NCBI GenBank assembly: GCA_030623035.1 | Contig: JAUXFK010000125.1 | Location: 1-8,402 of the forward strand | DNA: 8,402 bases | Source: Deltaproteobacteria bacterium | Lineage (GTDB): Bacteria; Desulfobacterota; UBA8473 | Direction: 5' to 3' | Shown here: positions 1-5,049 of the stretch, piece after piece | Numbering within the stretch: position 1 is the first letter of the stretch | Layout: each line of letters starts with the position of its first letter | Program-made: the position numbers and the translations under genes | The notes under the pieces: model-generated | Seen by the model: only the letters and a program-made list of their open reading frames with translations | The model's database searches: none | Told to the model about the DNA's origin: nothing

Positions 1-73
1 AGCAAACTACCATAAAGCAAACAGGACAAGAATCAGAGCGGATTTTAAGAATGAAATCAAAATAGAATATTTT

Positions 74-110
74 AACTTTAGGCACTTTAGCTCATTTTAG
101 ACACTTTAAA
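74..110. repeat. Short tandem repeat, four CACTTTAG-like units
   Basis: Four degenerate units of 9-10 bp follow each other: AACTTTAGG (74-82), CACTTTAGCT (83-92), CATTTTAGA (93-101) and CACTTTAAA (102-110). On the minus strand they read as CTAAAGTG-like units. The array begins 19 bp past the lysA stop, in the lysA 3' flank. The rest of 1-128 is AT-rich and shows no gene and no clear terminator. It could be a remnant of a dispersed intergenic repeat or a direct-repeat protein-binding site; the sequence does not decide between these. Confidence 0.55.
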
Positions 111-128
111 CTCAATATGTGATCGTTT

Positions 129-1385
129 TTAAGAGAGGAATTGGGGTATATTTTCTCCCTTAATAAGATCATCGTACTCCTCTCTTTCTCTGATTATATG
201 AAAATTATCTCCGGTTACCATGACTTCTGAAACACGGAGACGGGAATTATAGTTGGATGACATGGTAAAACCGTAAGCACCGGCACTCATAATGGCTGCT
301 AAATCTCCACGTTCAAATTGGGGCATATCCCGATCTCTTGCCAGAAAATCACCGGATTCGCATATTGGTCCTACCAGATCAGCCATGAATTGACCCTTTT
401 CCTCCAGCTTAACAGGTTGAATTCCATGGTAAGAACCATAAAGAGCAGGACGTGCAAGATCATTCATCGCAGCATCAACGATAACAAAGTTTTTCTCTTC
501 GTTTTCTTTCGTATAGAGCACTTTGGTGACCAAGATTCCGGCATTTCCAGCAATCACTCTGCCTGGTTCTAATATTAATGTACAATTTAAATCGGAAATC
601 TGTTTAATTACTTCCTGCGCATAAATGTTTGGATGGGGAGGGGTCTCCTCATCATAGGTTATTCCCAAACCACCGCCCAAATCTATATGGCTTATACCTA
701 TCCCTTCCTTTTGCAATTCAGAGATTAGCTCCCTTATCCTTTCCAGGGTGTCAATAAAGGGAGTTAGATCCGTAATCTGAGACCCAATGTGACAATCCAC
801 CCCTATGATGTCAATATTTTTTAGCCTTTTAGCATAGATGTACTTTTCAAGGGACTTATCTTTATTAATCCCGAATTTATGCTTTTTAAGCCCGGTAGAT
901 ATATATGGATGGGTTTTAGGGTCTATATCCGGATTGATTCTAAAGGATATCCTTGCCCTTGTACCTATTTCCCCTGCTATATCGTCTATGACCTCCAGTT
1001 CTTGAGTCGACTCGATATTAAACATAAGGATATCTGTCTGAAGGGCAAACTCTATTTCGTCAATCTTTTTCCCTACACCGGAATATACGATCTTTCTCGG
1101 TTCAGCCCCGGCCATCAATGCCCGAAACAACTCCCCCCCTGACACGATATCTACACCACCGCCTTGATTGATGAATGTTTTCAATACAGCGATATTTGAG
1201 TTGGCCTTTACAGAAAAGCAGACAAGGTGCTTAATAGAAGAAAAGGCAGTGTCAAAAACATTAAAATGGTTTAACAAGGTATTATGGCTATAAAGATAAA
1301 AGGGGGTTTCAACATCCTTCGCAATAGCAGAAATCGGAACATCTTCGCAATATAGTTCATTATCTTTGTATTGGAAGTCATGCAT
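129..1385 (-). CDS. lysA: Diaminopimelate decarboxylase LysA
   Basis: This cytoplasmic PLP enzyme decarboxylates meso-2,6-diaminopimelate to L-lysine, the last step of the DAP pathway. At 418 aa it is full length for the family. The N-terminal alanine-racemase-type barrel carries the PLP lysine in CFSVKAN (K60), GGGVDIVSGGEL (75-86), HIGSQ (199-203), GGGLG (237-241) for phosphate binding, and EPGR (273-276). The C-terminal beta domain carries the substrate and dimer-interface residues GPICESGD (339-346, C342 in the CES motif) and AGAYGFTMSSNYN (368-380, Y371). The ATG has an AGGA eight bases upstream. The gene is last in the minus-strand run, 145 bp after the lipoprotein gene. A lipoprotein gene next to lysA is also known in other proteobacteria. 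No dapA, dapB or dapF follows within the 128 bp still visible. Confidence 0.97.
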   Translation of the reverse strand: MHDFQYKDNELYCEDVPISAIAKDVETPFYLYSHNTLLNHFNVFDTAFSSIKHLVCFSVKANSNIAVLKTFINQGGGVDIVSGGELFRALMAGAEPRKIVYSGVGKKIDEIEFALQTDILMFNIESTQELEVIDDIAGEIGTRARISFRINPDIDPKTHPYISTGLKKHKFGINKDKSLEKYIYAKRLKNIDIIGVDCHIGSQITDLTPFIDTLERIRELISELQKEGIGISHIDLGGGLGITYDEETPPHPNIYAQEVIKQISDLNCTLILEPGRVIAGNAGILVTKVLYTKENEEKNFVIVDAAMNDLARPALYGSYHGIQPVKLEEKGQFMADLVGPICESGDFLARDRDMPQFERGDLAAIMSAGAYGFTMSSNYNSRLRVSEVMVTGDNFHIIREREEYDDLIKGENIPQFLS

Positions 1386-1419
1386 AGCTTCTATCCTGTC
1401 ATTGAAGAATGTTAACTTT

Positions 1420-1482
1420 TTGTAATTGTTTAGCCATCTTAGGAAGCTATTGAGATTTTATATTTTGGCTAAACAGTTACAA
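1420..1482. repeat. Long hairpin, 17-bp stem, between lipoprotein gene and lysA
   Basis: Positions 1420-1436 and 1466-1482 are reverse complements over 17 bases with one exception, which becomes a G-U pair in one of the two RNA orientations. The loop is 29 bases (1437-1465). On the plus strand the stem is followed by CTTTTTTC, as in an intrinsic terminator. On the minus strand, the direction of the flanking genes, it is followed by AAAAAGTTAAC and so lacks a U-tract. It could be a palindromic dispersed repeat, an RNA-processing or stability element between the two cistrons, or part of a plus-strand terminator. Confidence 0.6.
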
Positions 1483-1489
1483 CTTTTTT

Positions 1490-1509
1490 CTGCTTGGGAA
1501 GCAGTTTTT
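1490..1509 (+). terminator. Intrinsic terminator-like hairpin, plus orientation
   Basis: CTGCTT (1490-1495), loop GGG and AAGCAG (1499-1504) form a perfect 6-bp stem followed at once by TTTTT. The poly-T side points rightward, into the 3' end of the lipoprotein gene and opposite to the flanking genes. Read on the minus strand the stem is followed by A residues, so it would not end the lipoprotein transcript. No plus-strand gene lies upstream to need it; it could stop antisense transcription. The stem is short, so function is uncertain. Confidence 0.45.
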
Positions 1510-1530
1510 ATCAGAGGAAAGAAAAACTCC

Positions 1531-2028
1531 CTATTGATATGCAGGCATTTGCCATTTGACCTCAACAAGATTTGAGTCTTTACTGGACATACCATCTAAA
1601 TTATAGGACAAAACCTTGTACGTGTGTGTTGTACGGGCAGTCAAGTCTTTATCCACATACTCCATAATACTTTCTTTAACTTTTGCCTTTTTATAGAGTT
1701 TACCTCTGAGTCTAATATCAGCCAGTCTCTTGAACTTTTTAGGACAGTCAAGGCAATCTGAAGAATCAAATGTTGCCTTGCTCCTGAAGACCGTAAATCC
1801 AGCCAGATCAGTGAGTTTTGATCCATTCGTATTTCTTTCAGGGATCGTCCAATAAAGAGTGATCATCCCTTCTCCAATAATCGTATTTAAATCATTTACT
1901 GCCATAGGAGTAAAAGCATCAGGAGCGACAGGGAATCCCTTTTTACCGCATCCGGATATTCCTGTCAAAAAACAAAAGACCAACAAAATGAGGAGAAATT
2001 GAATTGGAACCGTATTTTTCTTTATCAT
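1531..2028 (-). CDS. Predicted lipoprotein with fibronectin type III-like domain
   Basis: This 165-aa protein has a lipoprotein signal peptide: a basic N-terminus (MIKK), a hydrophobic core (residues 8-23) and the lipobox ISGC with the lipidated cysteine at C27. The next residues, GKKGFPVAPD, resemble the CGKKGP-type N-termini of small lipoproteins encoded beside lysA or dapF in proteobacteria (the LptM/YifL type). Residues about 40-160 look like one fibronectin type III-like beta-sandwich: a W60 strand (ITLYWTIP), GFTVFRS (77-83) and HTYKVLSYNLDG (135-146). A CLDC pair sits at 92-95 in a loop. The protein is probably anchored in the periplasm or outer membrane. It lies 23 bp after argG and so is probably co-transcribed. 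Only one Met is available, and starting there keeps the signal peptide intact. A purine-rich AGGAAACAGAAGA stretch precedes it at long spacing. The specific function is unknown; similarity to LptM is limited to the N-terminus. Confidence 0.85.
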   Translation of the reverse strand: MIKKNTVPIQFLLILLVFCFLTGISGCGKKGFPVAPDAFTPMAVNDLNTIIGEGMITLYWTIPERNTNGSKLTDLAGFTVFRSKATFDSSDCLDCPKKFKRLADIRLRGKLYKKAKVKESIMEYVDKDLTARTTHTYKVLSYNLDGMSSKDSNLVEVKWQMPAYQ

Positions 2029-2051
2029 TTTATAAGATTCTTCTGTTTCCT

Positions 2052-3251
2052 TTATCTTTTCATGGCATGGATTCTTAACCTGAGGGCATTGGTTCGGATA
2101 AAACCTTCAGCATCTCTCTGGTTATAAACCGTATCTTCTTCAAAGGTGGCAAAATCATGCCGATAAAGAGACTGGTTTGACTTCCTCCCAACTACAAGAC
2201 AATTCCCCTTATACAACTTAATTCTTATAGTCCCTGACACATCCTTCTGCGTCTCATCGATAGTCTTTTTTAGAAGCTCCATTTCAGGCGAAAACCAGTA
2301 CCCATAGTATATCAACTCAGAATATTTTGGTATCAAAGAGTCCCTAAGGTGCATAACCTCTCTGTCCATTGTTATGGATTCCATAGCCCTGTGCGCAATA
2401 TGTAATATGGTCCCTCCTGGGGTTTCATAGACACCACGGGACTTCATGCCAACATATCGGTTCTCTACGATGTCGAGTCGTCCGATCCCGTTTTTCCCAC
2501 CTAATTCGTTGAGGTATTTTATCAAATTTGCAGGGCTCTTCTTTTCACCGTCAACGGCTACAGGGACACCTGCTTCAAAGTCAATCTCCACATAAGTAGC
2601 CTTATCCGGCGCATTTTCAGCAGACACAGAGAGGAGATACATCTCTTCATCAGGTTCTACCCATGGATCCTCAAGGATTCCCCCCTCGAAACTGATATGA
2701 AAGAGATTTCGGTCACAGCTATACGGCTTTTCCTCTGTAATCGTAACAGGGATTTTATATTTCTCGGCATACGCTATCAAAGACTTTCGAGAATCGAGTT
2801 CCCATTCTCTCCAGGGGGCGATAATCTTAATCTGAGGATCAAGCGCCAGATAAGTCAGCTCAAATCTTACCTGATCGTTTCCCTTCCCAGTTGCGCCGTG
2901 ACACACTGCATCTGCGTTTTCTTTTTTGGCAATCTCTATCTGTTTTTTTGCAATGATTGGCCTTGCAATGGACGTGCCTAAAAGGTATCCCCCCTCATAT
3001 ACCGCATTTGCCTTTAACATGGGGAATATATATTCTCTCGTGAATTCCTCCTGTAGATCCTCTATATAAACCTTGCAGGCCCCGGTTTTTATCGCCTTCT
3101 CCTCTAAGTTGTCAAGCTCTTCTTCCTGCCCAAGGTTGGCAGTATACGCCACAACATCACAATCGTAGGTTTGAATCAACCACTTGAGTATAACCGAGGT
3201 GTCCAACCCCCCTGAATAAGCCAGAACGACTTTCTTTACTTTCGATCCCAT
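2052..3251 (-). CDS. argG: Argininosuccinate synthase ArgG
   Basis: ArgG joins citrulline and aspartate using ATP to make argininosuccinate, the penultimate step of arginine synthesis, in the cytoplasm. At 399 aa it matches the usual bacterial length of about 400. The ATP pyrophosphatase loop AYSGGLDTS is at 11-19. YEGGYLLGTSIARP (85-98) and GATGKGNDQVRFE (119-131) form the citrulline and aspartate pockets. A conserved segment, YSCDRNLFHISFEGGILEDP, occupies 177-196. The ATG is preceded by AGGGAAGGA about five bases away, a strong ribosome binding site. The next gene on the strand is the lipoprotein, not argH. Upstream is the 336-bp gap towards argD, where a promoter is possible (AT-rich TAAAAT/TAATAC boxes near 3280-3300) but no well-matched -35 was found. 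No key residue appears to be missing. Confidence 0.98.
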   Translation of the reverse strand: MGSKVKKVVLAYSGGLDTSVILKWLIQTYDCDVVAYTANLGQEEELDNLEEKAIKTGACKVYIEDLQEEFTREYIFPMLKANAVYEGGYLLGTSIARPIIAKKQIEIAKKENADAVCHGATGKGNDQVRFELTYLALDPQIKIIAPWREWELDSRKSLIAYAEKYKIPVTITEEKPYSCDRNLFHISFEGGILEDPWVEPDEEMYLLSVSAENAPDKATYVEIDFEAGVPVAVDGEKKSPANLIKYLNELGGKNGIGRLDIVENRYVGMKSRGVYETPGGTILHIAHRAMESITMDREVMHLRDSLIPKYSELIYYGYWFSPEMELLKKTIDETQKDVSGTIRIKLYKGNCLVVGRKSNQSLYRHDFATFEEDTVYNQRDAEGFIRTNALRLRIHAMKR

Positions 3252-3326
3252 ATTGATCCTTCCCTCTTAATTTTTCATTCTTATTTGGTATTATTTTAGC
3301 GCTATGAAATAGAAAGCTAGCAGCAA

Positions 3327-3532
3327 GCTTCGACGACGGTCAAATTTTAATGCGTGCAATTGTTTGAGCATCTTAGTGAGCATTAAGAAAGAACAGGGGG
3401 AAAGCCTCGTTGTTCTAAGATTTTAATCGTTCCAAAGCTTATCATCTGAATTTAATAGCTGGATGCTGTTCTTTCTTTATGCTCACTTAGATGTGAGTTC
3501 TGCACGGATTAAAATTTGATTGCCGTTGAAGC
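3327..3532. repeat. Large imperfect inverted repeat in the argD-argG gap
   Basis: The left arm (3327-3395, 69 nt) and the reverse complement of the right arm (3532-3467, 66 nt) align along their whole length with a 3-nt gap. They share GCTTC, TCAAATTTTAAT, CGTGCA, TAGTGAGCAT and AAGAAAGAACA. Roughly three quarters of the positions match. A 71-bp centre (3396-3466) separates the arms and carries a further GATTTTAATCG block that echoes the arm motif. No ORF with a credible start fills the element. The size and symmetry suggest a MITE-like or palindromic dispersed element, or a long structured RNA in the argD 3' region. The rest of the 336-bp gap (3252-3587) holds the argG ribosome binding site at about 3257-3265 and AT-rich DNA. 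Confidence 0.75.
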
Positions 3533-3587
3533 GACTCTTTTCAAAAAGCTAAGCTGTTATCTTATTTGTTATTTTTTATCAAACGTA

Positions 3588-4778
3588 TTAAATTCCAGAA
3601 AACATATCATCCAAAACCCGAATCACTTTATCCACTTCCCCTTTTGTAACAATAAGTGGAGGAAGAAAACGAAGGGTTTTTCCCATTGTACAGTTGATAA
3701 GGACTCCCCTATCCATGCATTCTTTGACAATATCTCCCCCATCGAATTCAAGCTCCATCCCAATGATAAGCCCTTTACCCCTTACTTCTTTTATAAATGG
3801 GTATTGCCGTTTCAATTGTGTAAGCTTTTTGAAAAAGTACTCTCCCACCTCAATACAGTTTTGCAAAATCCCGTTTTTAAGAATAGTATTTATTGTAGCC
3901 AGGGCAGAGGCTGTTACTACCGGATTCCCACCAAATGTTGAGGCATGAGAACCTGGGGAGAAGGATTCGACGACTTCTTTTCTTGCAAGCATGGCACCAA
4001 TGGGTACCCCCCCTGCCAGACCTTTGGCAAGGGTCATAATATCCGGTTTTACACCATAGCCCTCATAAGCAAACAGAGTCCCCGTCCTGCCTAAACCCAC
4101 CTGGACTTCGTCGAAGATGAGCAATATGCCATGGTTATCACAGATTTTTCTTAGACCTTTTAAGTAATTATCCGAGGGACAGTTGACGCCTCCTTCCCCT
4201 TGAATCGGCTCAACGAGAATCGCGCATGTTTTTCTATCGATGGCTTTTTCAATGGCCTGTATGTCATTGAAAGGCACATATGTGAAACCTGGAAGCAACG
4301 GCTCAAAGCCCTTATGGAACTTCTCCTGTCCTGTTGCAGTAATGGTGGCCATTGTTCTGCCATGGAAGGAGTTTGTCATTGTAATGATTTCGGGTTGATC
4401 GTCTTTGCCTTTTTCTTTTGTATACTTGCGTGCAAGTTTAATTGCCGCTTCGTTCGCCTCTGCTCCACTGTTGCAAAAGAACACCTTGTCTGCAAAAGAG
4501 TTCTCGATTAAAAGCTTTGCTAATTCTGCCTGAGGCTCTGTATAATAAAGATTGGATACATGTATAAGCCTATTTGACTGTTCTTTTATCGCTTCAACAA
4601 TGTTGGGATGGCAATGACCCAGGTTGCAAACAGCCAGTCCACCGACAAAATCGAGATATTCTTTCCCATCAGAATCCCATACTCTGCAGCCATTGCCTTT
4701 AGTAATAACAATGGGCAAACGAGAGTAAGTGGATGCAATATACTTATCAGAAAGATTCATTGTTCTATTTTTTTCCAT
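3588..4778 (-). CDS. argD: Acetylornithine aminotransferase ArgD
   Basis: This class III, fold-type I PLP aminotransferase converts N-acetylglutamate 5-semialdehyde to N2-acetylornithine with glutamate as amino donor. In many bacteria it also serves the succinyl-DAP step of lysine synthesis, which would fit the nearby lysA, though substrate range cannot be read here. Length (396 aa) is typical. Visible motifs are YLDFVGGLAVCNLGHCHP (41-58), SGAEANE (104-110, phosphate binding), NSFHGRT (136-142), EPIQGEGG (190-197), FDEVQVGLGRTG (222-233, D223 contacting the pyridine nitrogen), the PLP lysine in LAKGLAGGVPIGA (K252) and STFGGNP (280-286). It is the first gene of the minus-strand run, with a good promoter about 50 bp upstream. 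The chosen ATG has GGAG at a long 15-nt spacing. M7 is an alternative start but has no better site. Other class III aminotransferases (ornithine, GABA) are less likely beside argG. Confidence 0.95.
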   Translation of the reverse strand: MEKNRTMNLSDKYIASTYSRLPIVITKGNGCRVWDSDGKEYLDFVGGLAVCNLGHCHPNIVEAIKEQSNRLIHVSNLYYTEPQAELAKLLIENSFADKVFFCNSGAEANEAAIKLARKYTKEKGKDDQPEIITMTNSFHGRTMATITATGQEKFHKGFEPLLPGFTYVPFNDIQAIEKAIDRKTCAILVEPIQGEGGVNCPSDNYLKGLRKICDNHGILLIFDEVQVGLGRTGTLFAYEGYGVKPDIMTLAKGLAGGVPIGAMLARKEVVESFSPGSHASTFGGNPVVTASALATINTILKNGILQNCIEVGEYFFKKLTQLKRQYPFIKEVRGKGLIIGMELEFDGGDIVKECMDRGVLINCTMGKTLRFLPPLIVTKGEVDKVIRVLDDMFSGI

Positions 4779-4803
4779 TAGACCGCAACTATTCTCCTGT
4801 TAT

Positions 4804-4816
4804 TTTTAGACTAAAA
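4804..4816. promoter_or_regulatory. TTTTAG-n-CTAAAA palindrome in argD leader
   Basis: TTTTAG, one central base, then CTAAAA: a perfect 6-bp inverted repeat. It lies 6-18 bases downstream of the predicted argD transcription start and before the ribosome binding site. The 12-mer TTTAGTCTAAAA (minus strand here) recurs at 8280-8291 in another predicted leader. It is a candidate operator. AT-rich composition makes chance occurrence possible. Confidence 0.3.
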
Positions 4817-4824
4817 TTTAAGTT

Positions 4825-4844
4825 AAATATCATACATGATTTTT
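4825..4844. promoter_or_regulatory. Imperfect palindrome over the argD -10 box
   Basis: AAATATCAT (4825-4833), AC, then ATGATTTTT (4836-4844): eight of nine arm positions are complementary. It covers the predicted argD -10 hexamer, so a bound protein would block the promoter. It does not match the TGAAT/ATTCA arms of the ArgR box closely, so I do not name the regulator. Confidence 0.35.
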
Positions 4845-4857
4845 TATTGCAAATCAA
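4829..4857 (-). promoter_or_regulatory. Sigma70-type promoter for argD
   Basis: On the minus strand, TTGATT (-35, 4857-4852), a 17-bp spacer and TATGAT (-10, 4834-4829) are close to the sigma70 consensus. The predicted start near 4822 gives a leader of about 44 nt before the argD ATG. Confidence 0.65.
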
Positions 4858-4933
4858 ATTAAAATAAAGCTGGAGTTTACCGAAAACTTTCCTGACCAAA
4901 ACATCTTACCCTAGAAAATCATCACTTCCACTT

Positions 4934-4949
4934 CTTTATTGCAATAAAG
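4934..4949. promoter_or_regulatory. Perfect 16-bp palindrome between argD and recJ
   Basis: CTTTATTGCAATAAAG is identical to its own reverse complement. It sits in the divergent region, just upstream of the predicted recJ -35 box. Its left part, TTTATTGCAA, occurs again at 4843-4852 next to the argD -35. The symmetry and the second half-site suggest a dimeric regulator's operator. It is not followed by a T-tract, which argues against a terminator. Confidence 0.45.
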
Positions 4950-4959
4950 CCATCTTGCC

Positions 4960-4988
4960 TTTAGACCGAGTTTATGCTATTTTATTAT
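4960..4988 (+). promoter_or_regulatory. Likely sigma70-type promoter for recJ
   Basis: TTTAGA (4960-4965), a 17-bp spacer and TATTAT (4983-4988). The -10 is good and the -35 matches four of six consensus bases. The predicted start near 4995 would leave a leader of about 55 nt. Confidence 0.45.
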
Positions 4989-5049
4989 CCGTTTGCTTAA
5001 GATAAATAGATTTACTAAACCCTGACTGTTAACAAGACCTTTAGATGCG

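Noticed and set aside
1386..1530. Lysine riboswitch ahead of lysA
   Set aside because: The gap is 145 bp and folds as simple hairpins. It lacks the length and the multi-helix junction core of the L box.
3516..3941. 141-aa open frame on the plus strand over the 3' end of argD
   Set aside because: It is antisense to conserved argD sequence. Its start lies in the inverted-repeat arm and no ribosome binding site or motif is visible.
4825..4844. ArgR box at the argD promoter
   Set aside because: The palindrome lacks the TGAAT...ATTCA arms of the known consensus, so it is reported only as an unassigned palindrome.
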